Assembly (NCBI RefSeq): GCF_016916835.1
Contig: NZ_JAFFIX010000006.1
Coordinates: 62,001-126,000, forward strand
Reading direction: 5' to 3'
DNA: 64,000 nt
Source of the DNA: Actinacidiphila bryophytorum
GTDB taxonomy: Bacteria > Actinomycetota > Actinomycetes > Streptomycetales > Streptomycetaceae
Positions 50,359 through 58,547 of the stretch are shown here, piece by piece; the stretch's first letter is position 1, and every line of letters starts with the position of its first letter. Made by a program: the position numbers and the translations under genes. The notes beneath the pieces were generated by a model. That model was not told where the DNA came from and searched no databases. It was given only the letters and a program-made list of their open reading frames with translations.

Positions 50359-50435
50359 ACCGCCCAAGACGCGGGACTTTCGCCGTCCGGTTCCACCGCG
50401 CGGTGTGACGCCCCGCACGCCGTGCGCCCGCGCCC

Positions 50436-51050
50436 CTACGAAACCTCGGTGCCGGCGGTGTCCGCGGCCTGCGGACGGGTGCGCAGGTCGGGCGTACAGG
50501 TGTAGCGGCGTACCTTGCTGCCGGCCTCGGGGCCGCCCAGGACCACGCTGTGACCCGGGGAGGCCAGGGCGCTGCCCGCTACCGTGCAGACGATCTGCGC
50601 GAGCGCGAAGGACGGCAGGTCCTCGATCGGCTGGCCGAGCCGCAGCGCGTCGACCGGATCCCCCGGGGCGGGGCCCTCGACCTCGAGGGTGCCCGGCACC
50701 GCGGTGGCGAAGCCGGCCTTCGCCTCGGCGCCGAGCACGCTGCGCTGCAGTTGCGCGACCAGTTCCCTGACCTGCTCGGTCCTGCCGGCCGCACGCGCAC
50801 GTACCTGCACCGTCCGCGGCACCGGCGTGGTCTGCATGCCGCACACCAGGTACACCTGCACGACCTGCGCGTCGGTGACGCCGGGCGAGTTCTCCGGCTC
50901 GGGCACGGCGCAGGACACCCGGGAGGGCGCGGGTCCCGCGTCGACCGGCACCGAGGTCGTACGGATGCCGCAGCCGGCGGCCAGCACCGCGAGCAGCACG
51001 GCAGCGGCGGCTGCGGGCCTGCCGGGCGTACGGGGGCGGGGTCTGCTCAT
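50436..51050 (-). CDS. Secreted lipoprotein coupled to afsQ2 (AfsQ3-like)
   Basis: The 204-residue protein has a signal peptide and lipobox (LLAVLAAGC, Cys about 27), then a mature domain of about 175 residues with four Cys (SCAVPEPENSPGV, VYLVCGMQTTPVP, IVCTVAG, YTCTPDL). Its ATG overlaps the histidine kinase stop (ATGA). In S. coelicolor a lipoprotein follows afsQ2 in the same transcript, which is recalled rather than checked. It may sense envelope or nutrient signals for the kinase, but that role is unproven. Confidence 0.85.
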   Translation of the reverse strand: MSRPRPRTPGRPAAAAAVLLAVLAAGCGIRTTSVPVDAGPAPSRVSCAVPEPENSPGVTDAQVVQVYLVCGMQTTPVPRTVQVRARAAGRTEQVRELVAQLQRSVLGAEAKAGFATAVPGTLEVEGPAPGDPVDALRLGQPIEDLPSFALAQIVCTVAGSALASPGHSVVLGGPEAGSKVRRYTCTPDLRTRPQAADTAGTEVS

Positions 51051-52606
51051 CGCGCACCGCCGGCGGTGCCGCCCTCGGGGGTGCCGCCTTCCGACGGGCC
51101 GCCGTTGACGGCGTCCGAGGCCTCGTCGCGGCGCGGGTGCCGGGGCAGCCGCAGGGTGAAGACGGCGCCGCCGGAGGGGCCGTTGGCGGCGGTGATGTCG
51201 CCGCCGTGGATGTGGGCGTTCTCCATGGCGATGGACAGGCCGAGGCCGCTGCCCTCGGAGCGGGCGCGGGAGGCGTCGGCCTTGTAGAAGCGGTCGAAGA
51301 CGTGCGGCAGGACGTCCTCGGGGATGCCGGGGCCGTTGTCGGAGACGGCGACCTCGATGGAGCCGTCGGCGTCCGTACCCGTGCCGCGGACGGTGACGCG
51401 TACCGGCGAACCGCCGTGCTTGAGCGCGTTGCCGATCAGGTTGGCCATGATCACGTCCAGCCGGCGCGGGTCGAGGGTGGCCAGCACCCCGCGGGGCGCG
51501 TCCAGCTCGACGGAGTCCAGCCAGGCCCTGGCGTCCATGCAGGCCATCACCTGCTCACCGACGTCCACCTCGTCCACCCGCAGCTTCGCGGTACCCGCGT
51601 CGAACCGGGTGACCTCCATCAGCGTCTCCACCAGTTCGTTCAGCCGCCGGGTCTCGCTGACCACCAGGCGTACGGCCGGGGCGATCATCGGGTCCAGCGC
51701 CTCCGCCTCGTCCTCCAGCACGTCGCTGACCGCGGTGATCGCGGTCAGCGGGGTCCGCAGCTCGTGCGACATGTCCGCGACGAAGCGGCGGCTGGCCGCC
51801 TCGCGGGCGCTCAGCTCCTCGACCCGGGTCTCCAGCGCCTCCGCCGCGTTGTTGAAGGTGCGCGACATCTCGGCCAGCTCGTCGGTGCCCGACACCTTCA
51901 GCCGGGTGTCCAGGTGCCCCTCGCCCAGCCGCTGCGCGGCCTCGCCGAGCCGCCGCACAGGACGCAGCACCGCGGCGCCCGCGGCCTGCGCGAGCAGCGC
52001 GGAGCCGATCAGCGCCAGCAGCGTGGCGATGCCCAGCGACCAGGCCAGCGAGTTGAGGTCCTTGCGCTCGGCCTCCAGCGACTTGAGCATGTAGCCGGTC
52101 GGTCCGTCGCCGTTGATCCGCGCGCCCGCCACCAGGTAGGGGCGGCCCTGCAGCGAGATCCGCTCCCAGTGCAGGTGGTATTTGCCGTCGTCCTTGGTGT
52201 GCCGGGTGTTGACCGCACGCTGCAGCGTCGCCGGCACGTCGTCCAGCGTGAAGACGTCCCGGTTGGAGGCCGCCGCGCACTCCTGGCTGTCCTGGCCGGT
52301 GCTGAGCAGCACCACCTGGTAGGTGTCGGGGCCGCCGATGCGGCTCGCGGTGCTCTCCAGCGACTGGCAGGTCGGGGCGACCGGCAGCGAGGCGGCGTTG
52401 CGCTGCAGCGAGTCGCGGAAGTCGTTCAGCGCGCTGTTCTGCGCACGGGTCAGCACCGCGTCGCGGTTGAGCCAGTACGCGATGCCGGACACCGACACCG
52501 CGGCGGTCAGCGCGACCGCCGCGAAGACCGCGACCAGCCGCAGCCGCAGGCTCGTCCAGCGCAGGATGCCGGACCCCCACCTGCCGCCGTGTGGGCCAGA
52601 GGTCAC
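51047..52606 (-). CDS. afsQ2: Sensor histidine kinase AfsQ2
   Basis: The 519-residue membrane kinase has an N-terminal transmembrane helix (LVAVFAAVALTAAVSVSGIAYWL), an extracellular sensor of about 150 residues, a second helix (SLGIATLLALIGSALLAQA), a HAMP domain, the dimerisation domain with the phosphorylated His in ADMSHELRTPLTAI, and the ATPase domain (NLIGNALKHGG, DNGPGIPEDVL, GSGLGLSIA). GTG 52606 overlaps the response-regulator stop (GTGA). In S. coelicolor the system responds to nitrogen/glutamate conditions and affects antibiotic production. Confidence 0.93.
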   Translation of the reverse strand: MTSGPHGGRWGSGILRWTSLRLRLVAVFAAVALTAAVSVSGIAYWLNRDAVLTRAQNSALNDFRDSLQRNAASLPVAPTCQSLESTASRIGGPDTYQVVLLSTGQDSQECAAASNRDVFTLDDVPATLQRAVNTRHTKDDGKYHLHWERISLQGRPYLVAGARINGDGPTGYMLKSLEAERKDLNSLAWSLGIATLLALIGSALLAQAAGAAVLRPVRRLGEAAQRLGEGHLDTRLKVSGTDELAEMSRTFNNAAEALETRVEELSAREAASRRFVADMSHELRTPLTAITAVSDVLEDEAEALDPMIAPAVRLVVSETRRLNELVETLMEVTRFDAGTAKLRVDEVDVGEQVMACMDARAWLDSVELDAPRGVLATLDPRRLDVIMANLIGNALKHGGSPVRVTVRGTGTDADGSIEVAVSDNGPGIPEDVLPHVFDRFYKADASRARSEGSGLGLSIAMENAHIHGGDITAANGPSGGAVFTLRLPRHPRRDEASDAVNGGPSEGGTPEGGTAGGAR

Positions 52607-53289
52607 TGCGGGGTGTCCAGGCGGTAGCCGACCCCGCGGACGGTACGGATCAGGGCCGGCGAGGAGGGCACGTCCTCGATCTTGGCCCGCAGCCGCTGCA
52701 CGCACGCGTCCACCAGGCGCGAGTCGCCCAGGTAGTCGTGCTCCCATACCAGCCGCAGCAGCTGCTGGCGGGACAGCGCCTGGCCGGGCCTGCGGCTCAG
52801 CTCCAGCAGCAGCCGCAGCTCGGTCGGGGTCAGCTGCAGGTCCTCGCCGTCCTTGGTCACCGTCATCGCACTGCGGTCGATGACGATCGAGCCGAAGGCG
52901 GCCGAGTCGGTGCTGTCCCGCTCGCCGCGGCGCAGCACGGCGCGGATCCGGGCGTCCAGCACCCGGGGCTGCACCGGCTTGATCACGTAGTCGTCGGCGC
53001 CGGACTCCAGGCCGACCACCACGTCGATGTCGTCACTGCGCGCGGTGAGCAGGATGATCGGCAGCTGGTCGGTGCGCCGGATCCGCCGGCACACCTCGAA
53101 GCCGTCGATACCCGGCAGCATCACGTCGAGCACGATCAGGTCGGGACGCTGCTCCTTGAGGAGCTTCAGGCCGTCCTCGCCCGTCGCCGCGGCCACCACG
53201 CGGTGGCCCTGGCGGGACAGTCCGAGTTCGAGACCGGTACGGATGGCGTCGTCATCCTCGATCAGCAACAGGAAGGGCACGCCGGACAT
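52603..53289 (-). CDS. afsQ1: Response regulator AfsQ1
   Basis: The 228-residue OmpR-type regulator has a receiver domain with phosphorylated Asp55 (LIVLDVMLPGIDGFE), the acidic pair Asp12-Asp13 region (IEDDDA) and Lys (DDYVIKPVQ), plus a C-terminal winged helix (LTPTELRLLLELSRRPGQALSRQQLLRLVW, RLVDACVQRLRAKIE). It is the product most similar to S. coelicolor AfsQ1, which activates sigQ and antibiotic gene clusters. It shares its upstream region with the divergent sigQ gene. Confidence 0.94.
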   Translation of the reverse strand: MSGVPFLLLIEDDDAIRTGLELGLSRQGHRVVAAATGEDGLKLLKEQRPDLIVLDVMLPGIDGFEVCRRIRRTDQLPIILLTARSDDIDVVVGLESGADDYVIKPVQPRVLDARIRAVLRRGERDSTDSAAFGSIVIDRSAMTVTKDGEDLQLTPTELRLLLELSRRPGQALSRQQLLRLVWEHDYLGDSRLVDACVQRLRAKIEDVPSSPALIRTVRGVGYRLDTPQ

Positions 53290-53500
53290 TGTTGCCTACC
53301 TCTGGTGGCCTGATGAAGTGCGGGGACAACTCGTGCCCCGGCCGCTCCCGAGGTTGCCGACCTCTGTTGCGGGCCTGTGACACTCGGCGGACAGCCCCAT
53401 GAAACTGGCCCGGCAGTCTTGAGCCACATCGGAAGAGCGCACGCCGCACAGGCTGCGACGCCGGAAACCACGCATCAGGTTCCATCGACGGGGGCGCGAC
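53290..53500. promoter_or_regulatory. Divergent afsQ1/sigQ control region
   Basis: The 211-bp gap contains an imperfect direct repeat: GTTGCCTACCTCTGGTGGCC at 53291-53310 and GTTGCCGACCTCTGTTGCGG at 53353-53372. The first overlaps the afsQ1 leader. The published AfsQ1 site is GTnAC-N6-GTnAC; no clean copy is visible, only GTGAC near 53375. Confidence 0.4.
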
Positions 53501-54235
53501 ATGAACGCACTGCTCAGCACCACCACCGCCGTCCACTCGACGCGTGCGCACTCCGTTGCCAGGTCCACCGAGATGTCCGGCGCCGCGAACGGACGGGGGT
53601 ACGCCCGCGGCGCCGGACGCACGTCGGGGAACTCGGTGGTCAGGCAGCGGCCCGCGTACATCACTCCGCTGGAGCCCGCCGCGCCCTCGGCGCCGCAGGC
53701 CCCCTCCTCGGACGCGGAGGCGGAGTTCACCGCGTACGTCCAGGAGCGCCGCGCCTCCCTCTACGCGACCGCGTACCACCTCACCGGTGACCGCTTCGCG
53801 GCCGAGGACCTGCTGCAGAGCGCGCTGTTCTCCACGTACCGCGCATGGGACCGGATCAGCGACAAGGCGGCCGTCGGCGGCTACCTGCGGCGCACCATGA
53901 CCAACCTGCACATCAGCGCCTGGCGGCGCCGCAAGCTCAACGAGTACCCGACCGAGGAGCTGCCCGAGACGGTCGGCGACACCGACGAGATGGGCGGCAC
54001 CGAACTGCGCGCCGTCCTCTGGCAGGCGCTCGCCCGGCTGCCCGAGCAGCAGCGCACCATGCTGGTGCTCCGCTACTACGAGGGCCGCACCGACCCGGAG
54101 ATCGCCGACATCCTCGGCATCAGCGTCGGCACGGTCAAGAGCAGCATCTGGCGCTCCCTGCGCCGCATGCGCGACGACGAGGCCCTGAGCTTCGGCCGCG
54201 ACGAGGAGTCCGCCTTCGGCGAACTCGTCGCCTGA
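53501..54235 (+). CDS. sigQ: RNA polymerase sigma factor SigQ (SigE family)
   Basis: The 244-residue ECF-type sigma factor has a long, Ser/Ala/Pro-rich N-terminal extension of about 70 residues, region 2 (EFTAYVQERRASLYATAYHLTGDRFAAEDLLQSALFSTYRAW) and region 4 (ALARLPEQQRTMLVLRYYEGRTDPEIADILGISVGTVKSSIWRSLRRMR). It is divergent from afsQ1, as sigQ is in S. coelicolor, where AfsQ1 activates it and SigQ affects antibiotic production. The DEEPSxFGELVA-type tail is a common SigE-family end. Confidence 0.93.
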   Translation: MNALLSTTTAVHSTRAHSVARSTEMSGAANGRGYARGAGRTSGNSVVRQRPAYITPLEPAAPSAPQAPSSDAEAEFTAYVQERRASLYATAYHLTGDRFAAEDLLQSALFSTYRAWDRISDKAAVGGYLRRTMTNLHISAWRRRKLNEYPTEELPETVGDTDEMGGTELRAVLWQALARLPEQQRTMLVLRYYEGRTDPEIADILGISVGTVKSSIWRSLRRMRDDEALSFGRDEESAFGELVA

Positions 54236-54278
54236 CCGGCGAACGGACCGACCACAGACCAGGGGGGCCACGGGGGAA

Positions 54279-54375
54279 GCCGGGGGCCGGCGGCAGGGGG
54301 GATGCCGCCGGCCCCCGGCGCATGCCCGCAGCCTGGCGGGGGCGCGGCCTTGCGCAGGCCCGCGCCCCCGCCAGG
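54279..54375. terminator. Two tandem terminator hairpins between sigQ and deoA
   Basis: A 17-bp perfect stem (54279-54295 with 54303-54319, loop GGGGGGA) is followed by a second of about 17 bp (54331-54375, arms starting GCCTGGCGGGGGCGCGG). They separate the convergent genes. Confidence 0.8.
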
Positions 54376-54376
54376 C

Positions 54377-55654
54377 TCAGGCGATGCGGTCCAGGACGAT
54401 CGGGCCGGGCTCGAAGGGGGCCGTGGTCGGGGAGATCGTGACGGCGGACTCCAGGGCTTCCTGGGCGTAGGGGAACTTCTCCGGGGTGTCGGTGTGGAGG
54501 GTCAGCAGGGGGGCGCCCTGCTGGACGGACTGGCCCGGGCGGGCGTGCCATTCGATGCCCGCGCCGGCCTGGACGGCGTCCTCCTTGCGGGCGCGGCCCG
54601 CGCCGAGGCGCCAGGCGGCGACGCCGACCGCGTAGGCGTCCAGGGCGGTCAGGACGCCGGTGGCGGGGGCGGTGACGACGTGCTGCTCGCGGGCGGTGGG
54701 GAGGGGGGCGTCGGGGTCGCCGCCCTGGGCGCGGATCATGCGGCGCCAGACGTCCATCGCCGAGCCGTCGGCGAGGGCCTTGGCCGGGTCGGCGTCGGGC
54801 AGGCCGGCGGCGGTGAGCATCTCGCGGGCCAGCGCCAGGGTGAGGTCGACGACGTCGGCGGGGCCGCCGCCGGCCAGGACCTCGACGGACTCGCGGACTT
54901 CGAGGGCGTTGCCCGCGGTCAGGCCGAGGGGGACGGACATGTCGGTGAGCAGCGCGACAGTGCGCACCCCGTGGTCGGTGCCCAGGCCGACCATGGTGGC
55001 GGCCAGCTCGCGGGCGTCCTCCAGGGACTTCATGAAGGCGCCGGAGCCGACCTTCACGTCGAGCACGAGCGACCCGGTGCCCTCGGCGATCTTCTTGGAC
55101 ATGATCGAGGAGGCGATCAGCGGGATCGCCTCGACCGTGCCGGTCACGTCGCGCAGCGCGTAGAGCTTCTTGTCGGCGGGCGCGAGGCCGTCGCCTGCCG
55201 CGCAGACGACCGCCCCGGTGCCGTCGAGGACGGCGAGCATCTCCTCGGTGGACAGTGACGCGCGCCAGCCGGGGATGGACTCCAGCTTGTCGAGGGTGCC
55301 GCCGGTGTGGCCGAGGCCGCGCCCGGACAGCTGCGGCACCGCGGCGCCGCACGCCGCGACCAGCGGGGCGAGCGGGAGGGTGATCTTGTCGCCGACGCCG
55401 CCGGTGGAGTGCTTGTCGGCGGTGGGGCGGCTGAGCGAGGAGAAGTCCATCCGCTCGCCCGAGGCGATCATCGCGGCGGTCCAGCGGGCGATCTCGGCCC
55501 GGTCCATGCCGTTGAGCAGGATCGCCATGGCGAGCGCCGACATCTGCTCGTCTGCGACCGCGCCGCGGGTGTAGGCGTCGACCACCCAGTCGATCTGCTC
55601 GTCGCTGAGCCGGCCACGGTCGCGCTTGGTGCGGATGACGGAAATGACGTCCAT
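54377..55654 (-). CDS. deoA: Thymidine phosphorylase
   Basis: The 425-residue enzyme converts thymidine or deoxyuridine and phosphate to free base and deoxyribose 1-phosphate. Its signature reads SGRGLGHTGGTLDKLESIPG (about residues 120-139), preceded by KHSTGGVGDKITLPLAPL, with the Lys/Ser substrate residues further on (SSIMSKKIAEG). The N-terminal DEQIDWVVDAYTRG is also typical. It is the last gene of the operon that includes the nucleoside transporter and cdd. Confidence 0.95.
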   Translation of the reverse strand: MDVISVIRTKRDRGRLSDEQIDWVVDAYTRGAVADEQMSALAMAILLNGMDRAEIARWTAAMIASGERMDFSSLSRPTADKHSTGGVGDKITLPLAPLVAACGAAVPQLSGRGLGHTGGTLDKLESIPGWRASLSTEEMLAVLDGTGAVVCAAGDGLAPADKKLYALRDVTGTVEAIPLIASSIMSKKIAEGTGSLVLDVKVGSGAFMKSLEDARELAATMVGLGTDHGVRTVALLTDMSVPLGLTAGNALEVRESVEVLAGGGPADVVDLTLALAREMLTAAGLPDADPAKALADGSAMDVWRRMIRAQGGDPDAPLPTAREQHVVTAPATGVLTALDAYAVGVAAWRLGAGRARKEDAVQAGAGIEWHARPGQSVQQGAPLLTLHTDTPEKFPYAQEALESAVTISPTTAPFEPGPIVLDRIA

Positions 55655-55744
55655 GGGAGTCCTTGCGGAGTACGTGGGTCGCAGCCGGCCGGTGGGCCGG
55701 CTGTCCTGGTGGCGGCCGCCGGTGGTCGCGGCGGCCGACAGGCC

Positions 55745-56158
55745 CTAGCGGTCGAGGTCCTCGGCCCCGAAGGCGTCGGGCAGGATCTCGCGCATCGGGC
55801 GCACCCCGGCCGCGGTGTCGACCAGCAGCGCGGGGCCGCCGTTCTCCCACAGCAGCTGGCGGCAGCGCCCGCACGGCATCAGCAGGTCGCCGTTGCGGTC
55901 GACGCAGCTGAACGCGGTGAGCCGGCCGCCGCCCGAGGCGTGCAGGGCGGAGACCAGGCCGCACTCGGCGCACAGCGCGACCCCGTAGGCGGCGTTCTCG
56001 ACGTTGCAGCCGACGACCGTGCGCCCGTCGTCGACCAGGGCGGCGGCGCCGACCGGGAAGCCGGAGTAGGGCGCGTAGGCCCGCTCCATGACCTCCCGGG
56101 CGGCTTCCCGCAGCGCCTTCCAGTCGACGTCGTCCGGCGTCTCGGACGTCGGCGTCAT
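55745..56158 (-). CDS. cdd: Cytidine deaminase
   Basis: The 137-residue zinc enzyme converts (deoxy)cytidine to (deoxy)uridine. The zinc and catalytic motifs are GCNVENAAYGVALCAE (the Glu/Cys region) and LLMPCGRCRQLLWE. It overlaps the upstream permease stop (ATGA), and deoA follows after 90 bp, so salvage and uptake are co-expressed. Confidence 0.95.
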   Translation of the reverse strand: MTPTSETPDDVDWKALREAAREVMERAYAPYSGFPVGAAALVDDGRTVVGCNVENAAYGVALCAECGLVSALHASGGGRLTAFSCVDRNGDLLMPCGRCRQLLWENGGPALLVDTAAGVRPMREILPDAFGAEDLDR

Positions 56159-57441
56159 CCGCCCTGCCCCTTCCGGTACGGCAGCCCGTCCGCCTTGGGC
56201 ATCCGCAGCCGTTGTGCGGACAGGCCCATCACCAGCAGCGTGGCCACGTAAGGCGACGCCTGCACGATCTCGTCGGCGACGGTGTCGGTGGTCGCGTACC
56301 AGACTGCCAGCAGCACCGCGAAGCCGAGCGCGAAGCCCGCCGAGACGTACGCCTTGCGGACGTACTTCCAGATCGCCATGGCCAGCAGCAGCACCGCGAG
56401 CAGCAGGAGCAGCGCGTGCACCGAGTCGCTGCCGCTGCGCAGCTGGAGGCTGTCGGCGTAGCCGAACAGGCCGGCGCCCATGGCCAGGCCGCCGGGCCGC
56501 CAGTTGCCGAAGATCATCGCGGCGAGGCCGATGTAGCCGCGGCCGCTGGTCTGGCCTTCGAGGTAGAAGTGCGTGCCGATGGCCAGGAAGACGCCGCCCA
56601 GGCCCGCGAGGCCGCCGGAGACGGTCACGGCCACGTACTTGTACAGGTAGACGTTGACGCCGAGGGACTCGGCGGCCACCGGGTTCTCACCGCAGGAGCG
56701 CAGCCGCAGGCCGAAGGAGGTGCGCCACAGCACGAAGAAGGTGGCGACGAAGAGCACCACGGCCAGCAGCGTCAGCGACGAGATGTTGGTGACCAGGCCC
56801 CCGACGATCCCGGCGAGGTCGGAGATCAGGAACCAGTGGTGCTTCTCCAGGGTGGACAGCCAGTGCGACAGCCCGGGGACCGTGAAGGACTTGATGTCCT
56901 CGATGGGCGGCGACTGCTTGGGGGTGCCGCCCTCCGTGGCCGCCTTGCCGACGTTGAAGATCCGCTTGGCCAGGTACGCGGTGACGCCCGCGGCCAGGAT
57001 GTTGATCGCGACACCGGCGATGATCTGGTCGACGCCGAAGGTGACGGTGACGATCGCGTGCAGCAGGCCGCCCGCCATGCCGCCGAGGACGCCGGCCAGG
57101 ACGCCCATCCACGGGTTGAGGCTCCAGCCGGCCCAGGCTCCGAAGAAGGTGCCGAGGATCATCATGCCTTCGAGGCCGATGTTGACCACGCCGGCCCGCT
57201 CGGACCACAGGCCGCCGAGGCCGGCGAGCGCGATGGGCACGGCGCCGGTCAGCGCGCCGGCGATCTGCCCGGAGGAGGTGACGTCGTCGGCGCCCGCGAT
57301 GGCGCGGACGGCGGAGACCACGATGATCGCGGCGGCCACGATCAGCAGGATCACCGGGACGGAGAGCCGGGTCCTGCCGCCCTTGCCGCCGGCGGCCCTG
57401 GGTGCGGCGGGCGGCGGGGTCTGGGTTGCGGTGGCAGTCAC
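56155..57441 (-). CDS. Nucleoside ABC transporter permease, second subunit
   Basis: The 428-residue permease has about ten hydrophobic segments and the BmpA-type transporter loop ALAGLGGLWSERAGVVNIGLEGMMILG, plus RLRSCGENPVAAESLGVNVYLYK, the conserved cytosolic loop that contacts the ATPase. It starts at GTG 57441, overlapping the first permease stop (GTGA), and its own stop overlaps cdd. With the first permease it should form the channel of an ECF-independent, BmpA-dependent nucleoside importer. Confidence 0.92.
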   Translation of the reverse strand: MTATATQTPPPAAPRAAGGKGGRTRLSVPVILLIVAAAIIVVSAVRAIAGADDVTSSGQIAGALTGAVPIALAGLGGLWSERAGVVNIGLEGMMILGTFFGAWAGWSLNPWMGVLAGVLGGMAGGLLHAIVTVTFGVDQIIAGVAINILAAGVTAYLAKRIFNVGKAATEGGTPKQSPPIEDIKSFTVPGLSHWLSTLEKHHWFLISDLAGIVGGLVTNISSLTLLAVVLFVATFFVLWRTSFGLRLRSCGENPVAAESLGVNVYLYKYVAVTVSGGLAGLGGVFLAIGTHFYLEGQTSGRGYIGLAAMIFGNWRPGGLAMGAGLFGYADSLQLRSGSDSVHALLLLLAVLLLAMAIWKYVRKAYVSAGFALGFAVLLAVWYATTDTVADEIVQASPYVATLLVMGLSAQRLRMPKADGLPYRKGQGG

Positions 57442-58547
57442 GCCGTCACCTCCTGCTTGTCGTCGGAGCCGGCCGCGGCGAGTTCCGCTCCGACCTGGCG
57501 CTGCTGCCGTGCGAGCCCGTAGCGGCGTACGAGTTCGTAGGCGATGACGACGGCGAGCACGATGGCGCCCTGGATCACGCCGACGATCTCCTTGTCGTAG
57601 CCCTCGAACTCCAGGCCGTTGGAGGCGCGCTCGAGGAAGGCCCACAGCAGCGCGCCGATCGCGATGCCGATCGGGTTGTTGCGGCCGAGCAGGGCGACCG
57701 CGATGCCGGTGAAGCCGATGCCGGCCGGGAAGTCGGTGCTGAACTGGTAGGACTGGTTGAGCAGTGTGGACATGCCGACAAGACCGGCCATGGCGCCGGA
57801 GATCAGCATGCTGACCACGACCATCTTCTTCACGCTGACGCCGCTGGCCTGGGCCGCGGAGTCCGAGCGGCCCACCGAGCGCAGGTCGAAGCCGAAGCGG
57901 GTGCGGGACAGCACGAACCAGTACACGACGCCGGCCAGGCCCGCGAAGACGATGAAGCCGACGACCGGGTCGGTCTGGGTGGTGAAGTTGAACAGGTGGC
58001 TGCCCGGCGGGATCGGCTTGGTGGTGATGGTGTTGGCCAGCTTGTCGGTGACCCCGAGTCTGCCGTCCTGGAGGAAGAAGCCGATGACGATGCCGGCGAT
58101 CGAGTTGAGCATGATCGTCGAGATGACCTCGCTGACCCCGCGGGTCACCTTCAGCACACCGGCGATGGCCGCCCATGCGGCGCCCACCACCATCGCGGTG
58201 AGGATGATGATCGGGATCTGGATGACGCCGGGGATCGACATCGACCCGCCGACGGCCGCGGCGAAGAAGGCCGCCAGCCGGTACTGCCCGTCCACCCCGA
58301 TGTTGAACAGGTTCATCCGGAAGCCGATGGCCACCGCGAGACCCGACAGGTAGTAGGGGGTCGCCTTGTTGAGGATGTAGACCTGGCTGTCGGACTTGCT
58401 GCCGTAGGTCAGCATCACGTGGAAGGCGTGGAAGGGCTCCTTGCCGCTGGCCAGCAGGACGAGCCCGGTGACGATCAGCGCCCCGAGCACGGACAGCACG
58501 GGGGCGGCCAGGCCGAGCAGCACCCGGTCCTTGTCGAACTTCTTCAT
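57438..58547 (-). CDS. Nucleoside ABC transporter permease, first subunit
   Basis: The 369-residue permease has an N-terminal cytosolic stretch (KKFDKDRVLLGLAAP), about nine hydrophobic segments and RFGFDLRSVGRSDSAAQASGVSVKKMV, the coupling-loop motif for the ATPase. The family pairs two unequal permeases, as here. Its ATG overlaps the ATPase gene's stop (ATGA). Confidence 0.92.
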   Translation of the reverse strand: MKKFDKDRVLLGLAAPVLSVLGALIVTGLVLLASGKEPFHAFHVMLTYGSKSDSQVYILNKATPYYLSGLAVAIGFRMNLFNIGVDGQYRLAAFFAAAVGGSMSIPGVIQIPIIILTAMVVGAAWAAIAGVLKVTRGVSEVISTIMLNSIAGIVIGFFLQDGRLGVTDKLANTITTKPIPPGSHLFNFTTQTDPVVGFIVFAGLAGVVYWFVLSRTRFGFDLRSVGRSDSAAQASGVSVKKMVVVSMLISGAMAGLVGMSTLLNQSYQFSTDFPAGIGFTGIAVALLGRNNPIGIAIGALLWAFLERASNGLEFEGYDKEIVGVIQGAIVLAVVIAYELVRRYGLARQQRQVGAELAAAGSDDKQEVTA

